Of a DNA stretch of 64,000 nt, positions 1-12,063 are shown one piece after another (within the stretch, counting starts at the first letter, position 1; every line of letters starts with the position of its first letter). The notes under the pieces are model-generated. The model worked only from the letters and a program-made list of their open reading frames with translations. It did no database searches and was not told the origin of the DNA. The stretch lies in contig NC_088305.1 in assembly GCF_032854445.1 (NCBI RefSeq), forward strand, positions 4,133,152 to 4,197,151, given 5' to 3'. This DNA is from Liolophura sinensis (Eukaryota > Mollusca > Polyplacophora > Chitonida > Chitonidae). A program made the position numbers and the translations under genes.

Positions 1-1960
1 CTTGATAATTCAATACCGAACGTGTCAGCACTTAGATGAATCTCTCCCTCATGCTGACCTGATTAATGCCTCCTTAGAAAGTGTTGAATACATTTCAAAT
101 GCTGAACAAGCATTAAACAAGTGGTGAGATCTCTTTCAAGGTGTCCTTGATAAGCATGCTGCTCTAAGAACTAGGCGAGTCAAATACCCCTCGAACCCAC
201 ACTGGGTTACGGTGGACATAAACAGGACATGTACAAACGCAAAGGTGACGAAATCAATTATAATCACTGGAGAGACAAGGTGACCGGCAAAATGGACAAA
301 TGTCGGAAATAAAAATTCTCAACTGACCAGAAAGAAAACACATATTCCCCTCATAGTATTTGGAAAATTTTACGAAGCATAAATCTAAACTGAACAATTT
401 ACAACCAGAAGTTCTGTCTGATAAGGATGACACTTATAAGTCAAGCTTTTAATGAGTTTTTCACCAATGTTGCTCAGAGTCTACTAGCCACCTAAAACAA
501 GAAATATGTTCTTCACTTGAAAGACTTCACAAACACATTGACGAGAATGTTCCACATTATACTTACTTCTCTATACCAAATATCTCGTATGAATTTGTCT
601 TACAATACCTCGTAAATCTTGATAAGAATAAGTCCCAGGGCCTATAAAATATTAATGCCAGGTTTCTTGTTTCTGCAACACCTTTTGTTGCCAAAACGTT
701 TGACAACAGTTCTCAACAAGTGCCTCATGAGTAGTACATTTCCAGAATTATGGAAGACAGCAAAGTCATACCTCTACATAAGGATGGCCTCCAAAAGAAA
801 AAAAAACCCCTGAAAATCGTCCTATCTTTATCTTACCCATATTGTCTAAAATCATCTGCACAATAGTGTTTATGATTATCTATGTCATTTCAAATGTCTC
901 AATCCGGCTTTGGACCATTGCATTGTTGTGAAACTGCCCTATTGAAAATGGTATAAAGCTGGCGTTTAGCCATTGATAATGGGAAACTCATTGGGGCCAT
1001 TCTGATAGATTTTAAAAATGCATTTGATACCGTGAATCACGACCTTTTTTTAGTTTTGGAGGAGAAATGTCAAATGCCTTGTTTGCAGGGTCAGGAGTAC
1101 CACAGGGCTCCATATTAGGACCCCTACTATTTATTATGTATATAAATCATCTACCATTGTGTATCAGTGACCTGGAACTTTACTTGACAACTTTGTAGAT
1201 AACACTACTATTTATTGTTCATCTGAAAGTTTAAGAAAAATCCCACAATAATAAACAAGAGTTTAGATGGTGCTAAAAAATAGTGTGAAGCAAATTGTAT
1301 GTTTATAAATGTCAATAAATCCAAATGTATGTAGCCTGGATCCAGACAGCGCTTAAATTCTGTCAACCATAATTCATTATCTGTAGCATTGATGGAAAAA
1401 AATAGAAACGGTTAGGTATATCAAGCTTTTGGGAATCCACACTGATGAAAATCTAACATGGAAGGATCAGATACAAAGTGTTGACCAAAAAGTGTCAAAA
1501 TGTCTGGGGTTTCTCACAAGAAAAGGGAAATTGTTAACCATTCACTGTAGTCAGATTTCTGTTAAGTCCCATATCTTGCCTCACTTTGATTACTGCTTCA
1601 TGGTGTGGGTGAAGAGTATAAAAGCCAAGTGTGAAAAAATGTTAAAGTTACAGAAAAAGGGTAAACTTGAGAACTGTCTCAATATTCTACAAAAGCAACT
1701 TATTCCCAATAATAAAACATCCAATTTTAATCTACGAAGATATAACTATCACCTCCCAGAACCAAGAACTAATTATCTCAGAAACAGTTACATCTTTTCA
1801 GGCATTTCATTGTGGCTGACCGATGTCTGTATTTTTCTTGTCACCCAATACAGTATCTTGAAACTATTGTTTCTTTTTTTTCAGCATTTACTTGCTTTGG
1901 GGAAGAACAAATTGTTTCTAAATTGATCAAGTCTCCTTCGTTTAATAAAGATATTATTTT
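1..1960 (+). pseudogene. Degenerate LINE (non-LTR retrotransposon) ORF2
   Basis: This is the decayed remnant of a reverse transcriptase from a jockey/CR1-type LINE. Scattered blocks in shifting frames show the expected order. A charged linker with VNKRT-like MYKRKGDE text lies near 230-300. ENRPIFILPILSKI lies near 812-850. GAILIDFKNAFDTVNHDL lies near 994-1044. SGVPQGSILGPLLF lies near 1090-1135. A C-terminal block starts at 1429 with DENLTWKDQIQSVDQKVSKCLG and ends with PRTNYLRNSYIFSGISLW. Between the FDTVNH block and the PQGS block about 50 expected residues are missing, and stops and frameshifts are frequent, so it cannot be active. No endonuclease domain is visible because the window starts inside the element. 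The blocks are recognised from family knowledge. The exact clade is a guess. Confidence 0.85.
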
Positions 1961-2129
1961 TATATAAATGTAATTGGTTCGTTTTATCTCCCGACATCTC
2001 CCAATTCACTCAACACTGAAAGTCAACACTGATTTATTCAGACCAGACATTTTTATTGTCATATTATTTTAGACCTGTCATGCCTTGGTTGTAATTGAGA
2101 TACTTCATTTAGTCAAGCGTGTAATTAAA

Positions 2130-2225
2130 GGCGTGAGAGTGTCACCGTGTATGTACATACACGTAATGACTCCTCGTCGTCATATGATTGAAAACTTGCT
2201 AACCACGACGTAAAACCCCAAGCAT
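2130..2225 (+). repeat. SINE-B 3' fragment
   Basis: This is the tail portion of the second SINE family of the window. It shows CGTCGTCATATGATTGAAAA, then a run related to TTGTTAAGCACGACGT, then AAAACCCCAAGC. The tRNA-like head is missing. Confidence 0.65.
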
Positions 2226-2498
2226 TAGACGATTAACGTGCGAAAGAAATATACAGATTTGTCAATGCTATTTGATATGCAGAAGTATTACTCGACCGAT
2301 TGATCAGGCCAAGCATATTAATCTCGGAAATTGTTTTCCCTTTGGGATTTAAATTTCATAAAAACAGTGCACAAAAACATGTGATGTGGAGAACTTGTTC
2401 AAGTGAAACATTTTCCATGTAATAAATAGAAGATAAACCTTTACGTTTGTTGGAGAAAGACATGACAAAAAATTTTGCCACAGTAACTTTAATTACCC

Positions 2499-2912
2499 AA
2501 GTGTCACACCAGAGACCCATCATTACCCAGGTTTCTCTGCAGAGGCCCATCACTACCTAGGTGTCTCACCACAGACCCATCATTACCCAGGTGGCACACC
2601 AGAGGCCCATCCTTACCCCCATCAGATGTTACACCATAGGCCAGTCAATACCCAGGTGTCACACCAGAGACCCATCATTACCCAGGTTTGTCTGCAGAGG
2701 TCCATCACTATCCAGGTGTCTCACCACAGACCCATCATTACCCAGGTGGCACACCAGAGGCCCATCACTACCTAGATGTCTCACCAAAGACCCATCATTA
2801 CCCAGGTGTCACACCAGAGGCCCATCATTACCCCATCAGATGTTACACCAAATGCCAGTCAATACCCAGGTGTCACACCAGAGGCCCATCATTACCCAGA
2901 TGTCAGGGCAGA
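2499..2912. repeat. 30-bp minisatellite
   Basis: About 13 units of roughly 30 bp are built on CACACCAGAGGCCCATCATT and ACCCAGGTGT. Variant units containing CATCAGATGTTACACCA recur twice, which indicates a higher-order duplication. The 30-bp period is a multiple of three, so open frames rich in HHYPG and PRC arise by chance. There is no sign of a gene around it. Confidence 0.85.
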
Positions 2913-3973
2913 GACCCATACATTGTACACAATCATTTTGAAATAGTTAACAGTCATGTATACACGACTGTGTCTTTAATTTATCTATATACTTTAGAAT
3001 CATCTGTGTAAAACAATATTTGGTAATTTAAGATTACATAATAAGGTACGTCATCGATGTACAGACAGAATGAAAGCAGGTGTAGAAAGGACAATGGATG
3101 TACGCCTGATTTAACACCCAACAGTTAACACCGCTCATTACAGATGGTTGTGATCTACAGGGTGGATGGTAGGGTTTCAAAAGGGAAAGAAAGGGTCTGG
3201 TGTGGTAAGGCACAGTATCGGCCCCAGTGCAAAAAAACTGTACCTGGAGAAGCGAAATTGAATAGAGCTGTGAGTGACAGCTACTGACACACTCGTAAGG
3301 CCACTTCTATTTTCAGTTCTCTTTTAGTAATCGTTTCCTGTTATACTGCAAACATACGACTCATAAAGCTCCAAACAAGCACTGATTCGATGTATAGGTC
3401 ATAAGATGGAAAAATGGTAGCCCACTCCAGTCACACTGAAATATCTTTTTTTAACATTAGACACTGCAGAGTAGGGAAAATCACTGGACCACAAATGTAA
3501 CTCCCTGAACAATTCTTGAGGACGCATTCAATAAAATAAATATATAACAAATGTAACTTTCATGCTTATATTTTCGCTACGCGAAACATGTTAATATTAA
3601 TGAATCAGGGTTCACATATGATTACGCTATACACTTAGCTGCTTTTTTTTTCTTTGCAACATTCTTTTTGTGTGAGTATAAATATAGGCAGTCTTGCAAT
3701 AAAAAACTGTTATCATAAATTAGAATGGATAATTGTTCAGGTTTGGTAATACATAACGTGTGGCAGTTATTGCGAAATCTTACGTGAATTCTGGGTGAGA
3801 GCACTTGGTCCTCTAGCTATCATTAACATTAACATTTCATGCGTAGCGGAAATGTAAGGCTGAAGATTTGTAATATATGTATATAATTCATTTCTGCATA
3901 ACTGCGTCCTCAAGAATTTCCAGAAAGTTACATTTGTGATGCATTGCTTCAGTGCATGTCTGGAGCTTTACAG

Positions 3974-4120
3974 TTATTTATTTATTTGATTGGTGTTTTA
4001 CGCCGTAAATCAATAATATTTTACTTATACGACGGCGGCCAGCATTATGGTGGGAGGAAAACCAGGCGGAGCCCGGAGGAAACGTACGACTATCTGCAGA
4101 TTGCTGGCTGACTTTTCCAC
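3974..4120 (-). repeat. SINE-A, 3' part
   Basis: Tail-first copy of the main SINE. The AAAT-type tail is followed by TTGATTGGTGTTTTACGCCG and CGACGGCGGCCAGCATTATG. The copy stops before the tRNA-like head. Confidence 0.85.
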
Positions 4121-4281
4121 TTATTGGAGTTTTTTAAGATGCATGCTTCCAATATAACAGAAAAAGAAGAGATAAACAGAACTGAAAAAGCAAGCAGTCG
4201 TACGACTTTGTCACAGTTATAGTTAGTTTCACTTCTTGAGTTGTTCCCTGTCTTACCATACCGGGTCACCTCCATGGGCTT

Positions 4282-5313
4282 ATTCGCTACTACCCCAAAG
4301 CTAAGCTGGACGTTTGTACATTCCGCCTAGCTTTGCCCATATGGACCTCGACGCGGACATTTTCACTAAAAATACCGGTTCGAAGCCTGCCTTATTTTTG
4401 CTATCCACCGATTCCCTGATACGAACAAACTGTAAACATGTCAAAGCCGGTATCGTTAAACCATTTTTCACCAGTAATCCAATCGTTTTGAACTTTGAAT
4501 CGGGAAAACCAACCAACGTCAGTTATGGTGGATTTTTTTTCCTTCAACTTCTGGAAGGGTGATTGGCCGCAATTATTTTATCGCACTCAACATGCTGTTT
4601 ACAGGACATGCAGTTTTTTTTTAAAATGCAGTTTACAAACATAGCAAAAATGTTGTGTTTAGGGAACATTTAGTATGAAAATAAGGCGTTAGGGTGCTCC
4701 GTTAAGAATTGCATGCCCTGTAAAAAGAATGTTAAGTAGAATAAAATATTCGCCGCCCATTACCCTGGCCGAAGGTGAAAGAAAATTACAAACATGGCGG
4801 ACGTTAGGTTGGTTTGCCCGATTCACAAGATGAACAGCTGGATTACTGTTGAAAGATGGTTCACCGATGCGGCTGTGACATATGTACGCCTTGTTTGTAT
4901 CAGGGAATCGGTGGATAGCACAAATAAGGTAAGGTTCGAGCCGGTTTTTTGTGAAATTGTCTGGGAGGAGGTCAGTATGAGTGAAGCGGAGCGTTACAAT
5001 AGGAACGTCCTACCTAGCTTTGGACTAATTCCGTGGCTCAGTCAGTTAACGCGCTAGCGCAGCATAATGACCCCAGGAGCCTCTCACCAATGCGGTCGCT
5101 GTGAGTTCAAGTCCAGCTCATGCTGGCTTCCTCTCCGGCTGTAGGTGGGAAGGTCTACCAGCAACCTGCGGATGGTCGTGGGTTTCCTCCGGGCTGTGTC
5201 CGGTTTCCATTCACCATAATGCTGGCCGCCGTCGTATAAGTGAAATATTCTTGAGCACGGCGTAAAACACCAATCAAATAAATAAATAAGCAAATTTGGG
5301 GCTAATTCGCTAC
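4282..5313. mobile_element. Foldback (MULE-type?) element with 9-bp target duplication
   Basis: Two arms of about 320 nt (4291-4613 and 4708-5030) are imperfect reverse complements around a loop of about 95 nt. The left end reads TACCCCAAAGCTAAG. The right end, once the nested SINE is discounted, reads CTAGCTTTGG plus GGCTA. The flanks are both ATTCGCTAC (4282-4290 and 5305-5313), a 9-bp target-site duplication. Long inverted repeats with a 9-bp duplication fit non-autonomous Mutator-like foldback elements, but no transposase is present, so the superfamily is inferred. The arms carry matching short open frames (both read IRESVDS) because they are copies of each other. They are not genes. Confidence 0.8.
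5032..5294 (+). repeat. SINE-A copy nested in the foldback element
   Basis: Nearly full-length copy. The tRNA-like head has A box TGGCTCAGTCAG and B box GAGTTCAAGTCC. The central domain and an AAAT-repeat tail follow. It is flanked by a duplicated target of about 13 nt (TTTGGACTAATTC at 5019-5031, TTTGGGGCTAATTC at 5295-5308), so it inserted into the right end of the foldback. Confidence 0.9.
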
Positions 5314-6407
5314 CATTGCATGCCACATAGTTTGGAGCAGGTTTACACTTATGTTTAGTCTTTACACAGGATCAGAACCGCTCAGAGATAGAAAAATGCC
5401 TCATTCTATTGCTGCAATGTTTTCAACGTACTTTCAGTCCTTTAACGCGTCACGGCACTCTTAAAATTGTGCACAAACATACTTATCATGGCGATATCTC
5501 GACATTTATACACATTTGTGACCCTTATATTTTTCATCAGCTAAACAAATCAGGCCATTGTCAAATCACACAGTGAATTTCCCATTGTTCATCTTGATTG
5601 TTCAAACATACTTAATGATTACCACTTAAAGAAAGTGATAGAAAAACTGGGCACATTCATGGGTGTCCTAAAAAAATGGAAAGCATATTTGTCAATTGTC
5701 AATTATTGTCAAAGTAACCTTTTAATTGTAAACCGCACGGTTTGTGTCGCATGCCTGCACGGGCCTTATGACGAAGATGTCCAAGCCTAACTGACGTCAT
5801 GTTATGAAGTAACAACATTTCCACATGTGTACACAGTCACCACGAAATTTCAAAAGCCTAGCACGTCGTATTGATATGTGGCCTGGCTGTTGAAATATGA
5901 CAGGTTATACTCGTAACGTATCCCAACAAATCTTCCAGTCCAGAAGGAACTCCATATGACTAGTACAACCTATCCGTTTACACATTTCAAAACGCTGAAA
6001 TCACCAAACATGCAAAAGATAAGAATTACGTCACAGGATCTGACAGGTAGAGCTATTTTTTTTGTAAGGATTCATTAAAATTTTCGCGGCACACAGACTT
6101 TTTGTCAAGAGTTCAATACACACACCCAATAACAATTTTTTCTGTCAGACAAAGGAATTCTTATTTTTCCAGTAATCGCAACCTTGCCAGAATGGCGACA
6201 GAAACCTAGTCATATTATAAAGTACATTTCTGTCCAAGTCAGTATAATCAACATTGTCAAAACTGAACCTATCAATACGTTAATCCGGCGTTACAGGAGA
6301 CCGTTTTGGTCTTCGTACAGATGATATGTTCTATGTGAAGACTGTGATTTCCGTTAAATTCAGTTAAGATGAATACATATTTTCCAGAGCCTTTGATATA
6401 TGGATGG
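5314..6407. other. No recognisable feature
   Basis: AT-rich intergenic sequence. I see no long open frame, tandem array or known element here. Confidence 0.5.
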
Positions 6408-6562
6408 TGGCCTACATGGAAAGGTCTGTCAGCAGCCTGTAAAATGGTCGTGGGTTTCCCCCGGCTCTGCCCGGTTTCCTCCCACCATAATGCTGGCCGC
6501 CGTCGTATAAGTGAGATATTTTTGAGTACGGCGTAAAGCACCAATCAAATAAATAAATACAT
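6408..6562 (+). repeat. SINE-A, 5'-truncated
   Basis: Contains GGTCGTGGGTTTCCCCC, the GGCCGCCGTCGTATAAGTGA block and the AAATAAATAAAT tail. The tRNA-like head is absent. Confidence 0.9.
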
Positions 6563-7266
6563 ATATGGATGGTTTAAAAGCTAACAGATCAGCAGTATTC
6601 CATTTAGTGAATGAGTAAGATCAGGCCTTATGAAGCTTGCTTTTTAATGACTTCTTCTCATATTGGTATTTATACGAGAACAAGTATAGGTCAGACAATG
6701 GTGTGTGTGTGGACGGGGGTGGGGGACATAATTTTTACTTATCGGTATAGCCTTACATTGTTGATATACGTTTTTCCCCGTATTTCAAAGATATGGTACC
6801 AAAGAGAAATTCCAGCAATTCTATGGAGAACGAAACGTCCCATAAATGATGACCCTGGATGGAAACGAGGAAGGCTTCGTTGCCCTTGACCGTTATTGTA
6901 GCGATGGCCGTTTTTATTCGACATGCAGGGGGACAATAAGAGATGTCACTGTATCAAGTAGGTCTTTGTGAGTAATAGTAGTACAGAAGGTAGAGACATT
7001 AATAGTGAATATGCATTTCCCCTCTTAATGTGACCGTCTAGTTTTTCAATTAGACATTCTGAGTTTTCAAGAATGTCGACGCGAGTGTTTTTTCTTTTTT
7101 GTCATTGCACGTGCCGACTAGCACTTAGTTTTTTAACGTCTAGATTCACTATAGAGTGTGCGTCGTTGACATGTCTGGAATTTCCATTCATGTAAGGATG
7201 GTCCGTTAAGTTTAGATGGAAAGATTTCCCCGTTGTAAAAAGATCATGAAAGTAAACGGTGTGTTA
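6563..7266. other. No recognisable feature
   Basis: Unique-looking sequence between a SINE and the Tc1 element. Open frames here are under 95 codons and resemble nothing I know. Confidence 0.45.
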
Positions 7267-8638
7267 CAAACTGACGACCAAAATAAAGTTTACCACTGAT
7301 ATATTGAAAGTTAACAATATTTTTTCAGCGAACTGGGTCTGTTTAACCTGTAAAAGTATATTCCCATTTGGGTAAAGCTACATGTAAGCCGAAACCACAA
7401 GGTCAAAAAGTGTATAAAACATTAAAGCCAGTATATCAGACTTACACAGAGTTTAAAAAACACCCGTAGTGATGCCACGACTGTCTCCAGAAAAACGCGG
7501 AAGGGCCCTGGGTATGGTGGCTATGAGAGCCACTCATGCTGACATTGCAGCATGAGTGTAACCGTTACAAATCTGATGCAGCGTTACAGGCATACAGGAC
7601 GGACCTCAGGCAGGTAAGAACAGGGCAGACCTAGGCTAATCACGCCCAGGGAAGACCGGTACTTGCTTGCCTTGCATCTGCGAAATCGCTTCCTGACGGC
7701 GACGTCATCATCGCTGAATGTGTTATCGGCTCAGTCAGCAGACAGCGTCAAGGAGACTCCGGGATTACGGAATTCGGGCTTATCGACCATTCAGAGGGCA
7801 GTTATTGACGGCCCCAACATCGTCGTCACAGGTTGAGGTGAGCCCTAATTGTACCACGTTGGCTGAGACGTGATTGGAAATAGGCCGTCTTCACAGATGA
7901 AAGCCGCTTCTGTCTGCTCAGAGCTGATGGAAGACAGCGTGTATACCGTCGAAGAGGCGAAAGAACGATGAAATTATCGATGGAAACTTAACATCTCGGC
8001 GTTACGTGGATGACATTTTACGTCCGATTGTTCTGCCCTTCTTTCGCCAGCATCCACGTGGTGTCCTTTAACAGAATGACACCTCCAGAGTCCATACAGC
8101 TCAATTCGTGCAAAACTTCCTTGACGCCAACGACGTCAACGTCTTACCATGGCCTGCATGTTCCCCAAACATGGCTTCCATAGAGCACCTCTGGGGACGC
8201 CCTGGATCGCTGCGTAAGACAACGAACGCAGCCTCCAGCTAGTCGGCAAGTACTGGCACAGGCTCTTGACGAAGAATGACATAGAATCCCACGTGACCTC
8301 ACCAACCGACTGAGTTTCTCTATGCGTCGGAGAATTTTTACATGCATTGAAACAAGGGGTGGCCACACAAGGTACTGATTGAGGCGACTTTATCAAACTG
8401 AACAACTTTTTTCTTATTCACCCGATTGGTCATCAAACTGAAATGTCTATTTTTTTTTACCCCAACCCCAGTTGGACACATGTGATGACTGTATGGGCTG
8501 CTGTACATTTCCTTGCTTTGGACGTGGGTGACCCTAAACATATTGTATTTAATATATTACATTTCCAGCATCTGTTGTTTTGTTTTATTACAAACTTGCG
8601 CCAATAAAATGGTAAAGTTTCTTTTGGCCGTCAGTTTA
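7267..8638 (+). mobile_element. Dead Tc1/mariner element with TIRs
   Basis: The element is about 1372 bp between two TA dinucleotides. The 5' end AAACTGACGACCAAAATAAA matches, inverted, the 3' end, whose complement begins AAACTGACGGCCAAAAGAAA. The inverted repeats extend for about 35 bp. Between them lies a broken transposase on the plus strand. The size and TA target fit Tc1-like elements. Confidence 0.88.
7472..8385 (+). pseudogene. Tc1-like transposase pseudogene
   Basis: DD34E-type DNA transposase remnant. It begins with MPRLSPEKRGRALGMVAMRA, the usual opening of the helix-turn-helix domain, and soon hits TGA. Later blocks in other frames include VLPFFRQHPRG and the catalytic-core C-terminal part NFLDANDVNVLPWPACSPN followed by IEHLWG, near 8105-8195. 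Multiple stops and frameshifts make it non-functional. Short reverse-strand open frames over 8136-8541 are shadows of this coding sequence. Confidence 0.85.
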
Positions 8639-9044
8639 TATTGAATTCATAAATCATTAGGAGTTATCGACACATCAACAATATTTCAGCCCTGTTAGGG
8701 CGAGAACATTTGAAACAGGAAGCAATGAATGTTCGATATTATGATGGCATCCAAAATAAAATGAAATTATACAAACATGCTCAGACGGTTTAAAAAATAA
8801 AACGAAATCTTAGTTAAAATTCTAGAAAATTTTTATAATATATATTGTAGAAGGTTTAATAATGAACTATGTTTCATGATATAGGCCAGTGACCTTAAAA
8901 ATTAATATCAGAATGGCCGGTAATGATGTGAGAGATCTCGAATATAGGATTAACTGTGTAGAGTCATGAGTGTGGTATGAAAACAAATAGATATACATAA
9001 TGTCTCCCCTGATTTAATGTATGTTCGTATATATGTATGTATGT
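8639..9044. other. No recognisable feature
   Basis: AT-rich spacer after the Tc1 element. I found nothing supportable in it. Confidence 0.45.
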
Positions 9045-9262
9045 ACATTTGGGGTTTAACGTCGTACTTAACAATTTTTCAGTCATATTTTGATGAGGAG
9101 TCTTTAGGTGTCTGCATATACTGTGTCTTCTTGTGGCAGAGCGAGTCCAGTCATGTTTCCTTGCTCTAACTTCTCAGTGCCGAGCGCCAAGCGTTTTCAA
9201 AGCGCGACCAAGGTTTGATCCCGAGTCTCCCGACTTCGAGGCAAATGGGCTAGCCATAAGGC
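9045..9262 (-). repeat. SINE-B copy
   Basis: On the plus strand it opens TTGGGGTTTAACGTCGTACT, then AACAATTTTTCAGTCATA, which is the inverted tail of SINE-B. It ends with the complement of a tRNA-like head containing GGGATCAAACC as B-box-like motif. Confidence 0.75.
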
Positions 9263-10142
9263 CATGGGAGTGGTTCCCTGATTTAATGATAACTTATTCT
9301 AGACAGACAACATCACTGCATTTTATGTTACCTCATTTTGCTTGAATTGTGGAGCTAGGAGGTGGGGGAGTCTATATTGTTACTTTTTAAGATTTACATG
9401 CACACCTAGAACAAAACCAATGCTCATATGAATTGACTAGAGATCGGGTTATCTCACCATTTACCTCTCGTTTGTGATGCTAAGGGAGCCTTTTCTGATG
9501 AATTTTCTTCATTAATATAAGTTAATATCTGAGCGTTATGGGCAAAAGTGCATGCTGTGCGCGACACATGCAAGAATAAATGACGTCACAAGGTTTATAC
9601 TTGTATAACTACCACCCCCTCGGGGTAGCGGAATTTCCTTTTGGGAGGAATATTTGTGGAGTGTTTGTCACGCACTGTCAGTTATACAATCCTCTGTACA
9701 GGCCTCTATAATTAAGAACCCCTGCGAAGACTTTCAGCTCGTCTCATATGCACAAAAATGTGGCAGTTCTAAAGATATTGCTGGTAAAAACTTCTCATTA
9801 AGCAGAGTTACATTATTTAAGCTGAGTAGTTTCAGTGAGCGAATTATCCAAACACAGTTCAGACAGTCAACCGGTAAAATAATATCAAATGTCATGTTCC
9901 CAATCACCAGTTTCATTAATAATCTATGCATCTAAATCTCTTGAAATGATTTTTGGATAATTTAACGGATGATAATTACCTGGAGGTATAGATAGTCCAC
10001 TGTCTATGTATAGTCCAATTTTATATTTCCACTTTTGTATGTAATATCCGACACGTCAAACCCAGTGCACTTTTCTTGGCACAGCTAAGTGTTGAAGTGG
10101 GTCCCCCAGCGCTGGACCTTCCAAACTGCACATGGATAATTT
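9263..10142. other. No recognisable feature
   Basis: Contains open frames of up to 93 codons on both strands (9654-9935) with no family resemblance. Treated as non-coding. Confidence 0.4.
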
Positions 10143-10404
10143 AATGTCCCCAGTTGGTTAGTGCGCTAGCGAAACGTTATGACCCAGGAGTCTCTCACCA
10201 ATGCGGGTCGCTGTGAGTTCAAGTCCAGCTCATGCTGGCTTCCTCTCCAGCCGTACGTGGGAAGGTCTGTCAGCAACCTGCGGATGGTCGTGGGTTTCTC
10301 CCGGGCTGTGCCCGGTTTCCACCCACCATAATGTTGGCCGCCCGTCGTATAAATGAAATATTCTTGAGTACGGCGTAAAACAACATAAAATAAATAAATA
10401 AATA
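10143..10404 (+). repeat. SINE-A copy
   Basis: The head starts at CCAGTTGGTTAGTGCGCTAG, with B box GAGTTCAAGTCC, the central block and the AAATAAATAAAT tail. A short flanking duplication around TAATGTC is visible on both sides. Confidence 0.9.
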
Positions 10405-11454
10405 ATGTCTCCTGAATCAATTCCGAGTGTTTAAAAGCACGAAAACGGAAGAAGAACGTCAGAATTTGGTACTCGAACATCAGAAAATCTACTCCACTGC
10501 GATCGAGCCCACCGTTGACCTTGTGACGTCACAGAGGTACATTCACTGCAGGCATCTGAGGCTTCTCTATGTGTGCGACACAGACATCAGGAAACAATCG
10601 CTATACTTTACAGATATTTTCGAGATTATTCCATGTTCCAGTATGGCATGCGACTGCAATAACACAACGCAGCATATTGTGAAGTTAAATACATGGCCTC
10701 AAATTGCCAAAAATTTACAAAATATGGACCAGATCTCGTCGAAAACGCCCTTTCATTACGGGGGACTCGATCGTAGTACTATGACACTTGTTAGACATAA
10801 TTCAGTCATACTTTTTAAAAAGGAAAGGCCGAAGGACTAATGTCCCTTCAAAAAGCCAAACAATAAAGACGTCCGGGTTTTCATTCCCTGTATGCAGCAT
10901 TTGTTTAGCCCACTTGTTTGTTTGAAACAGCACTTTATGTGGAGCCGCTAGCCTTTGCCCTGCAACGGCCACAAGGTGGCAAGGCGGTCTCTCAGCTCTT
11001 CGCACCTCACTCATAGGCCGCTGTGGATTACCCATTCGTGCCAGACAAACCAGAGGGGAGCGCATATGTGTCATCTACTTGGCCGATAAGTGAGAGAAAA
11101 TAGATCATCGTATTGCTCAGTCGCTATGCTTTACACACTTTACCCGGATCTAATACAAATCCGGTAACCTATCTTTCAAAATATTTGTTCTTAAGCCGTT
11201 TTACTTACATTATTTTAGAGTGTTAATTAAGAGGTGTACATGTAGGGGTAATTATAGATTGTCACACGACAGCTTCTGGAAAAGCACACTGCGGCTAGGC
11301 TTAATGCATGGAATCGGCTATGCTTTGCAGGGCTTTACAATACATAATCCTGGCACGTACTCTCGACAATACATCAATCGGCCAGGGCTCCGCGGTCGAC
11401 AAGATAGGTAGAAGGTCCTACTTAAATGGGTTTTTGTTTTAAAGGAACTAGTGA
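10405..11454. other. Intergenic; one unassigned open frame
   Basis: A 137-codon open frame (10427-10840, plus) begins in the SINE flank and contains no motif I recognise. It has no splice context, so I do not call it a gene. A 13-nt match to a CTCF-type motif, CCACAAGGTGGCA, lies at 10969-10981. One match in 64 kb can be chance. Confidence 0.35.
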
Positions 11455-11555
11455 ACATAATATTTTTTAAATGCAGTTTACAGACTAACATGACATAAAT
11501 ATTCTGTTTCATTAACATTTGGTATGAAAATAAAGTCGTTGGGGTTCTCCTTTAA
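11455..11555. repeat. Dispersed repeat shared with the foldback loop
   Basis: Resembles 4610-4705. Both have TTTTAAATGCAGTTTACA (with small gaps), then CATTTGGTATGAAAATAA or close variants, then GTTGGGGTTCTCC or its variant. It is probably a solo fragment of the element whose loop lies in the 4.3-5.3 kb foldback. Confidence 0.6.
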
Positions 11556-11767
11556 CACGTTTTGGTGTCAGTATGTTGTAAATACTATACTCCATTTGTT
11601 CTGGACAGTCGCCCATATTCAGGTGTCTGTAAAATCGCTACGAAAGATTGCCGTCCTTTAGAGACATGCACATACACAAGCTCTACAAAATTAAATGCTG
11701 TAAATCTATTTTATTGCAAGGAAAGGCAGTTAGAATAGTTTTTGTAATTCATAATGTTTAACTTCAT

Positions 11768-12063
11768 AAGCCCGGTTTCAACACCAAGAACCCGTTGCCT
11801 CGAGTGACGTCATAATTATTGAGAAACAAGTGGCATGCTGGGCAACGGGCGTGAACGGGCGAGATCATATACTACAAGAGATAAAATACACTCATTTATG
11901 AAGTTATATTATAATCTAATTTAAGTGCACAGCAGTTTAAGTAACTGGCGTTGCCCTTCCTCAAAAAATATTGAACTCCGCCTAATAGCCAGCATGTAAT
12001 TTGTTTTTTTAATAATTAGGACGTCATTCGAGGCAATGGCTTCTTGGTTTCAAAACGAGGCTG
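11768..12063. mobile_element. MITE-like element with ~50-bp inverted ends
   Basis: The left end 11768-11820 and right end 12011-12063 are imperfect reverse complements. Shared blocks include CAACACCAAGAA/GAAACCAAGAA, GTTGCCTCGAGTGACGTC versus ATTGCCTCGAATGACGTC, and TAATTATT. The interior of about 190 bp is non-coding. No clear target duplication was identified. Confidence 0.75.

Noticed and set aside
2561-2941. 126-codon open frame rich in PSLPRC repeats
   Set aside because: By-product of a 30-bp minisatellite whose period is a multiple of three. No gene context.
4301-5057. Two similar open frames sharing IRESVDS on opposite strands
   Set aside because: They are the two arms of one foldback element, so the likeness is the inverted repeat itself.
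10427-10840. 137-codon open frame
   Set aside because: No motif, no splice context, and it begins at a SINE border. Probably chance in open AT-rich sequence.
10969-10981. CTCF-like site CCACAAGGTGGCA
   Set aside because: A single 13-nt match in 64 kb without a supporting second site or conservation data.
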